A DNA stretch of 64,000 nt. Source: Prevotella sp. CAG:485. Lineage in GTDB: Bacteria > Bacteroidota > Bacteroidia > Bacteroidales > Muribaculaceae. Each line of letters begins with the position of its first letter. Position 1 is the stretch's first letter. The stretch is from NCBI GenBank assembly GCA_000437495.1, contig FR897805.1, forward strand, positions 1 through 64,000, in the 5' to 3' direction. Shown one piece after another: positions 35,327 through 43,655 of the stretch. The notes under the pieces were generated by a model. It did not search any database, was not told the DNA's origin, and saw only the letters and a list, made by a program, of their open reading frames with translations. The position numbers and the translations under genes were made by a program.

Positions 35327-36247
35327 ATGGAAGCTCAGAATCCAAAAGCTCAGCCCCAGGCAAACGCCACCAAACCGGCAGCCCCTGCTGCTCGTCCGGC
35401 AGCTCCCGCTGCACGCCCCACTGCAAAGGGACCGGCAGCTAATCCCAAGTCAGCCATCCAGCAGGCTGAAAAAATCAGCAACATCCGCGGCATCCGCAAC
35501 GCCTTTTTGGTAATTCTGGCGTGCGCCGTAGTAGCAGTATGCGTCTTCCTGTTCGTGATGGGCGCAGACAGCAACTTTGAAGAGGGTCATCCCAAGAACC
35601 TGCTTGGCACCGTTTACAAAGGCGGCTTCATCGTTCCTATCCTGATTACCCTTCTTCTCACGGTAATCGTGATTTCAATCGAACGTACCATCGCTATCAT
35701 GTCGGCCAGCGGTCGTGGACACACCACCCGTTTCGTAGCTGACATCAAGGCTCTCCTTGCCAAGAACGACATCAAGGGTGCCATGCAGCGCTGCCGCACT
35801 CAGAAAGGTTCTGTAGCCTCCGTAGTATACAACACTCTGGTGAAGTATGAGGAGATGGACAAGAACACCGTCCTGAGCAAAGAACAGAAACTGACCACCC
35901 TGCGTGACGCAGTAGAGGAATCAACCGCCCTCGAAATGCCGTCGCTGAGCCAGAACCTCCCCATCGTGGCTACGCTTACCACTCTCGGTACTCTGGTAGG
36001 TCTGCTCGGTACTGTAATGGGTATGATCAAATCGTTCCAGGCTCTGGCACAGAGCGGCTCGCCTGACTCCACCGAGCTGTCAACCGGTATCTCCGAGGCC
36101 CTTGTGAACACCGCCTTCGGTATCGCCACAGGTGCTTGCGCAGTTATCTCCTATAACTTCTTCACCAACAAAATCGACAACCTCACCTACGCTATAGACG
36201 AGATCGGTTTTTCAATCGTAGCAACCTTCGCTGCCACTCACAAATAA
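35327..36247 (+). CDS. exbB: ExbB/TolQ/MotA-family proton channel
   Basis: 306 residues. An N-terminal Ala/Pro-rich stretch (about 7-44, repeated PAAPAARP) precedes three membrane helices (about 60-82, 105-128, 215-240) and the conserved channel segment LPIVATLTTLGTLVGLLGTV. With ExbD it forms the proton-driven motor that energises TonB-dependent outer membrane receptors. It is first of four genes in one operon. The Pro/Ala extension is common in Bacteroidetes ExbB. Confidence 0.93.
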   Translation: MEAQNPKAQPQANATKPAAPAARPAAPAARPTAKGPAANPKSAIQQAEKISNIRGIRNAFLVILACAVVAVCVFLFVMGADSNFEEGHPKNLLGTVYKGGFIVPILITLLLTVIVISIERTIAIMSASGRGHTTRFVADIKALLAKNDIKGAMQRCRTQKGSVASVVYNTLVKYEEMDKNTVLSKEQKLTTLRDAVEESTALEMPSLSQNLPIVATLTTLGTLVGLLGTVMGMIKSFQALAQSGSPDSTELSTGISEALVNTAFGIATGACAVISYNFFTNKIDNLTYAIDEIGFSIVATFAATHK

Positions 36248-36294
36248 TTAAAGGCAGAGAAAAGCAAGTACAAACCGATTAATCCATAGATTAA

Positions 36295-37047
36295 ATGGGA
36301 AGAGTAAAAATAGCAAAAAAGAGCACGTTCATCGACATGACTGCGATGAGTGATGTTACTGTACTGCTGCTTACCTTCTTCATGTTGACCTCTACCTTCC
36401 TTAACAAGGAGCCTGCCACCGTTATAACGCCTCCGTCAGTATCGGAGCTGAAGGTGCAGGAGACGAACTACCTGCAGGTACTCGTCAATCCGCAAGGCAA
36501 GGTATGGATAACGATGCACAACGACACATCGCAGGCATATTCCAATGAGGCGATGCGCGCCAAGCTGATAAGCCAGGCGGCCGTGCTCTACAACGAGCAG
36601 CATCCATCGAACAAGGTAAACTTCAGTCAGGAACAGATCGCAGCCTTTGCCAAACTCAACACCTTTGGCGTGCCGATGAAGAATATGGGAGAGTTCCTGG
36701 ATCTGGCCAAGGAAGGTCCCTCAGGCGTATCCAAAATGGATAAGTGGCTTGAAGGCAAATTCCCCAACCCGAAACGCCCGGGACAAATGATGCCCACCGG
36801 CATACCCATTGAAATGCAGTCAGATAAGGAACATCTCGACGAGTTCCAGATCTGGATGAAAGCAGCCCGTATGGTAGCCAACGACGAGGGTTCACCTCTG
36901 GCCGAAAAAATCAAGGAAGGCACCGGCGTAGCCATCAAGGCTGACCAGAACACCTCTTTCGAGGTAGTACACATGGTTATGGATAACCTCCAGACCATCA
37001 ATCTCAACAAGTTCACATTATTGACCGCTCTCAAAGAAGGAGAATAA
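36295..37047 (+). CDS. exbD: ExbD/TolR-family protein 1
   Basis: 250 residues with one N-terminal membrane helix containing the proton-path aspartate motif (STFIDMTAMSDVTVLLLTFF) and a periplasmic domain. It is longer than enteric ExbD (about 140) owing to an insertion around residues 95-190. It lies 47 bp after exbB and 3 bp before the second exbD. Confidence 0.9.
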   Translation: MGRVKIAKKSTFIDMTAMSDVTVLLLTFFMLTSTFLNKEPATVITPPSVSELKVQETNYLQVLVNPQGKVWITMHNDTSQAYSNEAMRAKLISQAAVLYNEQHPSNKVNFSQEQIAAFAKLNTFGVPMKNMGEFLDLAKEGPSGVSKMDKWLEGKFPNPKRPGQMMPTGIPIEMQSDKEHLDEFQIWMKAARMVANDEGSPLAEKIKEGTGVAIKADQNTSFEVVHMVMDNLQTINLNKFTLLTALKEGE

Positions 37048-37050
37048 CCG

Positions 37051-37827
37051 ATGGCAGAAGTACAACAAAATGATTCTGGCGGCAAGAAGAAAAAAGGCGC
37101 CCAGAAAAAAATGACTATCCGCGTCGACTTTACTCCTATGGTCGACATGAATATGCTTCTGATAACCTTCTTCATGCTGTGTACCACGATGATTAAGTCG
37201 CAGACTCTGAACATCAACTTGCCCAGTAACGAGAAGGTGGACAATCCGGAGCAGATGAACCAGGCATCGGAGACTGATGCTGTAACCATCATCATCGATG
37301 CAAAGCGCAAACCGGGCACGGACGAAGTCGATTCCGTTAACCACCACGTAGTAAACGAAATCTACTATTACTTCGGACAGGCAGGTGGCGAAGCAGGTAT
37401 TGAAGGCCCCAACGGCACTATTCTGTCGCAGAACAACAATCTGCAGCTCACAGAACTTCTCAGCACCGAGACTTCGGCATCAGGCGCTAAGACCTATCGC
37501 GGAATACGTAAGATAATACGTGAACGCAATAAGCAAGTAATAGAGCAAATTGAAGCCTTAAGAGAAAAATACATACAGCAAGGCAACGGCAAGATGCGCG
37601 ACCAAGACAGAGCCAAGTTTGAGGCAGAAGCCACGGCTATCCGCCGCAACGACAAGCTCACTCGTCCGGTTATCATCATCAAGTCGACCCCGCAAGCCTC
37701 TTATGGCGCTCTTGTAAGCGTTCTTGACGAGATGCAGATCAACAACATAGCAAGGTATCAGATTGATAACATGACCCATGCTGACACGCTGTTGCTGCAG
37801 GATTACTGGCGTACTCACAGTAAATAA
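37051..37827 (+). CDS. exbD: ExbD/TolR-family protein 2
   Basis: 258 residues. The N-terminal basic stretch (GGKKKKGAQKKM) is followed by a membrane helix with the conserved aspartate (VDFTPMVDMNMLLITFFM) and a periplasmic domain ending in a typical ExbD fold (RPVIIIKSTPQASYGALVSV). Two different ExbD proteins in one operon is the usual Bacteroidetes arrangement and suggests a heterodimeric stator partner. Confidence 0.9.
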   Translation: MAEVQQNDSGGKKKKGAQKKMTIRVDFTPMVDMNMLLITFFMLCTTMIKSQTLNINLPSNEKVDNPEQMNQASETDAVTIIIDAKRKPGTDEVDSVNHHVVNEIYYYFGQAGGEAGIEGPNGTILSQNNNLQLTELLSTETSASGAKTYRGIRKIIRERNKQVIEQIEALREKYIQQGNGKMRDQDRAKFEAEATAIRRNDKLTRPVIIIKSTPQASYGALVSVLDEMQINNIARYQIDNMTHADTLLLQDYWRTHSK

Positions 37828-37867
37828 TGTGATGTTGGATTAATAAACAACTTAAAAGCTTAAGAAA

Positions 37868-38725
37868 ATGGCAGATCTGACATCAAAAGAATGGCGCGAC
37901 CTTGTTTTTGAAGGTAAAAACAAAGAATTCGGCGCATACCAGCTTCGCAAGGCAAGTGACAAACGTCACAATCTTGCAGTGCTGTTTACTCTGATTGGCT
38001 TAGTAATTATCGCCCTGTTAGTATGGGGCTGGTCAACTTACTCAGCTTACCGCGCTCGCGTGGCAGCCGAAGAAGCTCTTGCAGCAGAACGTATGCAGGC
38101 AGCTCAGTTTGAGGCTGAAGCAGAGCAGGAAGAAGAGGAAGAAGAACAGAAATACGAAGAGGAGAAGAAACCTGAAATGCCTAAGGAAGAGGTTGTAGCC
38201 ACTGTGCAGCAGACAGCTATCGCCATCGTGCCCCCCGATAAGGTGAAGAACGAGGTGAAAGACGTTGTTGAACAGCAGGAAAACAAAGAAACCGTAGGTA
38301 CTATAAACCAGGAAGGTACCGGTGATATTGACCGTGCCAAGATTCTTACCTCAGAGGTTAAGATAGCACCCGCTCCTGTGGTAGAAGAGAAACCGCAGCC
38401 TAAGAATGAACCGGAGAAAGTGTTTGAGGCCGTAGAACAGCCGGCAGCTTTCAAGGGCAATGTAAACAAATGGCTGTCATCTCACATCAACTACCCGCCG
38501 GCAGCAGCTGACGCCGGTGTTCAGGGCAAGGTTCTGGTTCGTTTCATCGTCAATAAGGACGGCTCTGTTTCTGACGTAACCGTGCTTAAAGGTGTAGACC
38601 GCGACCTCGACAAAGAGGCAGTGAGAGCCGTAAGATCGATGCCGAAATGGCAGCCCGGCAAGAACAATGGTGTAGCCGTTCGCTCTTACTTCACACTCCC
38701 CGTAGTATTCCGTCTTGGTAACTAA
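37868..38725 (+). CDS. tonB: TonB-family energy transducer
   Basis: 285 residues: cytoplasmic N-terminus (KEWRDLVFEGKNKEFGAYQLR, a Bacteroidetes TonB hallmark), one membrane helix (about 38-58), an acidic Glu/Gln/Pro/Lys-rich spacer (about 80-190) and the C-terminal TonB domain (INYPPAAADAGVQGKVLVRF, then DVTVLKGVDRDLDKEAVRAV). It carries energy from ExbBD to TonB-dependent transporters. It ends the operon, followed by a very strong terminator. Confidence 0.95.
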   Translation: MADLTSKEWRDLVFEGKNKEFGAYQLRKASDKRHNLAVLFTLIGLVIIALLVWGWSTYSAYRARVAAEEALAAERMQAAQFEAEAEQEEEEEEQKYEEEKKPEMPKEEVVATVQQTAIAIVPPDKVKNEVKDVVEQQENKETVGTINQEGTGDIDRAKILTSEVKIAPAPVVEEKPQPKNEPEKVFEAVEQPAAFKGNVNKWLSSHINYPPAAADAGVQGKVLVRFIVNKDGSVSDVTVLKGVDRDLDKEAVRAVRSMPKWQPGKNNGVAVRSYFTLPVVFRLGN

Positions 38726-38785
38726 TCTTTGAAAGCATAGAGCTTCAGTGATGAGGCTTATGTGAGAAAAGATTTAAGTTTGATA

Positions 38786-38823
38786 AAAAGGAGTCCGGCA
38801 AAGAGTTGCCGGACTCCTTTTTT
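38786..38823 (+). terminator. Terminator of the exbB-tonB operon
   Basis: A perfect 16-bp stem (AAAAGGAGTCCGGCAA and complement) with a 4-base AGAG loop and a T6 run. Confidence 0.92.
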
Positions 38824-38846
38824 GCTGACGAGGCTATGTGAGGCAT

Positions 38847-38917
38847 GGGAATTTTGGGAATTTTGGGAGGCATGGGAGTTTTGGGAATGATGGGAATTAT
38901 GGGAGCTATGGGAATAG
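38847..38917. repeat. Nonamer tandem repeat, GGGA every 9 bp
   Basis: Seven full 9-bp units plus a partial one (GGGAATTTT twice, then variants such as GGGAATTAT). The GGG runs are separated by 6 bp, which fits a G-quadruplex pattern. The repeat starts 24 bp after the tonB terminator. Confidence 0.75.
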
Positions 38918-39207
38918 ACGACAGTTTAAGGAAGAAAAGGCTTATTGGTGAATGTGGCTGAGGCTTTAAAGGGAAGGGGGCAAGGGGCTTTAAAAGGAAG
39001 GAGGTAGAGCCTTTTTGGGGAAGGTAATAGAGGGCGTTTGAGAGCATAGAGGCTTTAGAGGATAGGAGGCAGAGACTTAAAAGAGAGGGGATAGAAGATG
39101 AAGATGTAAGGAAGGGGAAGGTTGGGTGAAGTGAGAGAGGAGGGAGGAATAGGAAGGGAGGGGTGTGGTAAAGAGGAGAGAAAAAGGGGAGGATGAAGGG
39201 GGAGGAA
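38918..39207. other. Purine-rich spacer
   Basis: Together with the nonamer repeat this fills the 523-bp gap 38726-39248. The plus strand is strongly purine-biased with many GGGAAG/GGAGG runs. No ORF with coding features, no hairpin with a T tract and no promoter were seen until the box at 39208. Confidence 0.6.
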
Positions 39208-39239
39208 TTTGCGGTTATCAGAGTTTTGCATTAAATTTG
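39208..39239 (+). promoter_or_regulatory. Promoter of the broken TPR/AraC regulator
   Basis: TTTG (39208-39211) and TAAATTTG (39232-39239) with 20 bp spacing. The ATG at 39249 follows 9 bases later. The promoter is intact although the gene is not. Confidence 0.65.
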
Positions 39240-39248
39240 CATATTATA

Positions 39249-40950
39249 ATGCCTCAGAAAGTAGGATATAGGTTTTTTATGTTATTGTGGCAACGATAAT
39301 GGTGTCGTTGCTGTCGGCTTCTTTGCAGGCAGCACCGCCTTTGCCTGGAGCAAGTGCGCTTGCGCGGTCATACGCCGATGAATATACTGATTTGCACGGT
39401 CTGCCGGCTGATGTGTTGCTGAAGAAGGGCGCCTATTATCACGATATCCGGCACAGGCTCGACTCGGCAATGGCCTGCTTCTCGATAGTGGCTATGCGCA
39501 CACGCCTAATATGGGTCAGAAAGATGCTGAGGAGTGTCTGGGAGGCTACTATGGCCGCTGGCAGACGCAGTTCTTCAACACAGCCAATTTCCTCGGCTCG
39601 TTGGAGGATTTGCAGATGGCTGAGGAGATTATAAATCGCCATAATCTCTCAAAGACGCTGCTTTATTACTGTTATGGCTGTGTGTATATGACCTTGGCTG
39701 TTAGCACTGATGACGACGAATATGACCATAAATCGTCGATTATGTTGCGGGCGTCGTATCAGCAGGCATATAAGGAGAAAGATTATCGCACAATGCACCG
39801 GGCTTTCGACAATCTTGTGTCGGTGTACAGGGTGCGTGAGAGCATTGACAGTTTAGCTCCTGAGGCGGCGATAATGTACAGGCTGAAAGAACCGGAGATG
39901 TGGCGTCGCAAAGTGTCGCTGCTGATTTATGAGGGTGCTTTGGCGCAGGAAAAAGAGGACTATGACAAGGCGCTGGCCAAATACAATGAATTGATACAGA
40001 CCATTCCGCAGGATTTGGAGAACGGCAGGTATATGGCTTCGGCATACCTCAAACGCAGTCGTGTGGAACGTTTGATGCAGAAGCCCGAAGTAGCGCTGGA
40101 AACGCTCAAAGAGGCACTACGCCTGACTTACCGGTATGAGATAGCGGATGTGCGGTCGAGCGTGTAGGCGGCCATGACGGATGTGCTGCGTACTTTGGGC
40201 CGCGAACAGGAGGCCGATAAGACCAATATGCATTATATGGAGCTCAAGGACTCCATTATGAACAGCCGCTATGTTATTAACTGCGAGCAGATAGGCTTCA
40301 ACAATGAGCGCAATAAGCTTCAGCAGGCACTTGGCAAAGCCGAGAGTCAGCGCACTTTTCAGACGTGGCTTTTAGTGTTGTGTGTTATAGTGATACTGAC
40401 CGTTACGGTATCTCTGCTGGCCATACGGCGCAAGAACAGGCGGCTGCGCGACCAGTCGGAGGTGCTTTACCGCCAGTTGCAGGAGAGTCTTCGACAGGAA
40501 GATGAGCGCAATGAAGCGGAAACGCCCAAACCTGAAGAGACCGGCGTGCGTTATCAGAACTCGAACCTTGACCAGGAACAGAAACTGGCTCTTGCCGACA
40601 AGATTCGGTTGGCAAGTCGCAGCGAGGAGTTTCTCAATCCCGACTTTAACCTTACACGTCTGGCGGATATGATTGACACCTTGCCGAGGTATGTGTCACA
40701 GACTGTCAATGAAATCTTCAGGTGTAATTTCTCCACATACGTCAATCAGGTTCGCATCAGAGAGGCAATGAGGCGACTGGGCAATAACCCTAAATATGCA
40801 TATTATTCCATAGAAGGCATAGCCGAGTCGGTGGTCTTCAAGAGCCGCAGCGGCTTTACTGCATGGTTCAAACGCATAGCCGGCCTGTCGCCGTCGGAAT
40901 ACAGGCGCATGGCTCAGAAAGATCAGAAAGATTCCGACAAGAAGTCTTAA
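39249..40950 (+). pseudogene. Broken TPR-membrane-AraC-type regulator (three lesions)
   Basis: The pieces form one protein of about 565 residues: signal sequence (MPQKVGYRFF then YVIVATIMVSLLSASLQA), a TPR sensor region, one membrane helix (TWLLVLCVIVILTVTVSLLA), a basic juxtamembrane stretch and a C-terminal AraC-type HTH (FNLTRLADMIDTLPRYVSQT; YYSIEGIAESVVFKSRSGFT). Reading continuously needs one extra base in the T6 run 39273-39278, one extra base near 39498-39502, and replacement of an in-frame TAG at 40165-40167. Pieces in frame: 39287-39634, 39511-40167, 40174-40950. Intact relatives are one-component envelope-sensing regulators. Sequencing error is an alternative for the indels but less so for the amber codon. 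Confidence 0.8.
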
Positions 40951-40990
40951 GTTCTGATATTCAGGTAGTTACAAATATTTCAAGCGTGCT

Positions 40991-41045
40991 GATTCATGAA
41001 TTTGCACCCACATTTGGTGGAGTGATATGTGCAAATACATGAATG
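40991..41045. promoter_or_regulatory. Imperfect inverted repeat upstream of the LRR gene
   Basis: Two 17-bp arms (GATTCATGAATTTGCAC at 40991-41007; its near-complement at 41029-41045, 15 of 17 matching), with a nested CCAC/GGTGG pair inside. It lies 28 bp upstream of the -7 box of the broken LRR gene and could be an operator or a hairpin ending the regulator transcript. There is no T tract. Confidence 0.45.
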
Positions 41046-41072
41046 TGCCAAGGCTTGTTGTGCGTTTGCCGA

Positions 41073-41080
41073 TAATTTTG
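41073..41080 (+). promoter_or_regulatory. -7 box of the broken LRR gene
   Basis: TAATTTTG, 80 bp before the ATG at 41161. TTG triplets at 41055-41060 are closer than the usual -33 distance. Confidence 0.45.
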
Positions 41081-41160
41081 CAACGTAAATAATCGCCCGA
41101 CAATGAATCCATCATCCAAGGGCCATCAGTACAGCGACAACAAATTCTAATACAATAATT

Positions 41161-43288
41161 ATGAGAAAATTTCTACTCACACTCAGCCTGGTCCTTGCCA
41201 TGACAACACTGGGCAAACCGGTGCAAGTCGGGAACATCTTCTATGAGATAACCGGCGCCAACACAGTGAAGGTAATGCCCGACCGCAGCAGCAGTCCTAC
41301 TTCCAACAGCTACAAAGGCGACATCGAGATACCGTCGACCGTAACCATCGACGGCAAAACCTACACCGTGAATGAAATCGGCACACGCGCCTTCAGCAGC
41401 TGCTATAACCTCACAAGCCTGAAAATGCCGAACACGATTGTCCGTATCGACAGCTCGGCCATCAATTCATGCTACAAACTGACTACTCTGGAATTGTCCG
41501 GTTCAGTACGCGTCATCGAGAATATGGGCATCAGCAGCCTTCCGTTGACCAAACTCACCCTGAACGAGGGTCTCGACTCCCTTGGCTATCAGGCCATTGC
41601 GATGCTTAACTCACTTCCCGACACCCTTAATCTGCCGGCCTCGTTGCGTGCCATGGCTCCCGGCGGTGTTGGTTTCTGCCACAAGCTGACGGCATACTCC
41701 ATTCCCGAAAGTAACAAGAACTTCAAAACGGTGGATGGCGTAATCTTCAGCAAAGACGGCAAGACCCTGTGGGCCTTCCCGTGCTACATAGAGTGTCCCG
41801 ATGGCTACACTCTGCCCTCAGGAGAAACCGCATTGAGTCTTACGGCATGTCGAATCTTGACCGCCTGCACAGTTCACCTTCAGCTATACCACCTGCGACG
41901 TAGCACCTTACGCCTTCTACAGCAGCGCAAAGCTGTATAACATTGAGCGAGCCACTTCCGTACGCACCATCGGCACCGCCGGTTTCGGCAGCTGTATCCG
42001 TCTTACCAAAATTGAGTTTGGCTACAATCTGCAGCGCATAGACTCCGCAGGCCTTGCCAGCGTAGGTTCCTCGCTTATCAAAAACAGCGACGGTCTGCCC
42101 GAACACGCAGTAATCAGTCTGAGCGGCTGCCGCGCACTGAAATATATAGGCAAACGTGCATTTACCAGCGGCTCCGTTGAACAACTGGATATTCCGGCAG
42201 CTGTAGACACCATAGAGAATGACGCCTTTGTGTTTGCCTCTTATCTGAAACGCATTGACGTGGCCAGCGCCAACCCAAGGTTCGTTTCCATAAACGGTGT
42301 GCTTTATGACCGCGACATGACCACGTTGCTCTGTGTGCCTGCCAACTACGAGAATCAGCTGTTTGAATTCCCCAAAGGAGTTAAGCACATTGGTGCCAAC
42401 GCCTTCTTCAACTGCCGCAACATGCGCGAAGTTGTGCTTCCCGACGACCTGGAAAGCATGGGCGATGAGGCTTTCTACTACTGCGGAATCTTCCGTGTCA
42501 TCTTCCCCGCAACGCTCACCCATCTTCCCATCAACTGCTTTGCCTATACAGCTCTCACAGATGTAGTTGTTCCTTCAACCGTAACAAGCATGGATGGCGG
42601 CGTATTCAGCAACTGCCAGAGCCTTGTCAGCGCTCAGCTTCCCGACGAGCTTCCATACGTGGCTCCCAGCACATTCTTCAACTGCGTAAATCTTGAAAAG
42701 GTGAATATTCCCCATGATGCTGAAGTAGTTGGCTACAACTCGTTCAATAACTGCTACAAGCTCACCAAAGTGGTTATTCCCAACAAAGTTCGCGAAATAG
42801 AATACCGTGCTTACGGCTGCAACTTCAACCCTTACAACCACGGCACTCTCGACACCCTTATCTTAGGCAAAAGCCTGACTACCATTGGCAGCAATGCTTT
42901 TGTAGGACAGAACATGATTAACTACATCAAGAGCTACAATACAGTTCCGCCGGTAGTAGACGAAGAAGGCGCCTGGACCTCAACCGCACACAATAAAGCC
43001 ATGGTATGCGTTCCTCAGCAGTCGCTTCAGACCTATAAGAGTGCTTCTATCTGGAGCCTGTTCAAGAATTGGAGCGATTTCATCTTAGATGTAAACGGAG
43101 TTTCCGAAGATAACCTGCAATATCGCACCAGTGAAGGCGCAATTGAATTCCAGGGCGAAGGCTTAATTGAGGTCTACAGCATTTCCGGAACGTGCATCTA
43201 CCGTGGCCAGGCCACTCGCTTAGAGGTGCCTGCCAAGGGTGTTTACATTATCCGCGCCGGAGGTCAGACCGCCAAGGTTATTCTGTAA
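41161..43288 (+). pseudogene. Broken BspA-type LRR surface protein (two frameshifts)
   Basis: An N-terminal piece (41161-41940; signal MRKFLLTLSLVLAMTTLG, then LRR_5 repeats such as TVNEIGTRAFSSCYNLTSLK) and a C-terminal piece (open to 43288) belong to one gene of about 708 codons. Between them the frame moves twice: after GETA (41828-41831) to a segment reading IESYGMSNLDRLH, then at 41870-41873 to FTFSYTTCDVAPYAFYSSAK, each shift equal to one missing base. The C-terminus (VYSISGTCIYRGQ.. GVYIIRAGGQTAKVIL) is a type IX-like sorting domain. It is related to the intact LRR gene at 28899. Confidence 0.8.
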
Positions 43289-43352
43289 AAGAGATCAATC
43301 GTTATATAGCATAAGCATTTTTTTCAGCCCTTTGGCTGAGCCCTAAGTGAAT

Positions 43353-43390
43353 GAGGGTGCGTCGTAGGTATACGGTGCATCCTTTTTTTG
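43353..43390 (+). terminator. Possible terminator after the broken LRR gene
   Basis: AGGGTGC pairs with GCATCCT (one G-U pair) around a loop of about 20 bases and is followed by T7. Confidence 0.5.
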
Positions 43391-43433
43391 CGGCGAAAGT
43401 TAATGAGGGAGGCCGGCAATATGGCTGACGGAA

Positions 43434-43548
43434 GGGGCGCTGAAGCGCTGAGCCGAAACAAATTTTTGGCGGGAAAGGAGAGTGGAAGGCTGGGAGAGAA
43501 GGGGGCGCTGAAGCGCTGAGGCGAAACAAATTTTTGACGGGAAAGGGA
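43434..43548. repeat. 46-bp direct repeat, two copies 68 bp apart
   Basis: Copy 1 starts at 43434 and copy 2 at 43502. Both read GGGGCGCTGAAGCGCTGAG, then CGAAACAAATTTTTG and CGGGAAAGG, with two or three differences. Each begins with an imperfect palindrome (GCGCTGAAGCGC). The copies lie in the 367-bp gap 43289-43655, which otherwise holds the possible terminator above and purine-rich DNA without an ORF. Confidence 0.75.
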
Positions 43549-43655
43549 TTATTGGTGAGGGAAATTGGGTTGGTGTGGGTTTGAGGGAAGAGAAAGGAAG
43601 CCGCGCCTATTCGTTAGACGCAGCTTCGCTCAGATTATGGGAGCTATTAAGTGGC

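Noticed and set aside
38745..39047. Open frame with Ile-Pro-Lys repeats on the minus strand
   Set aside because: It consists of the GGGA nonamers and the tonB terminator; no start signal or family.
39273..39278. T6 tract as a phase-variation switch of the regulator
   Set aside because: Six bases is short for slippage-based switching, and two further lesions downstream would keep the gene off in any case.
41840..42523. A 227-codon open frame antisense to the broken LRR gene
   Set aside because: Complementary-strand shadow without promoter or similarity.
43434..43548. Insertion sequence ends
   Set aside because: The copies are direct, not inverted, and no transposase frame lies between them.
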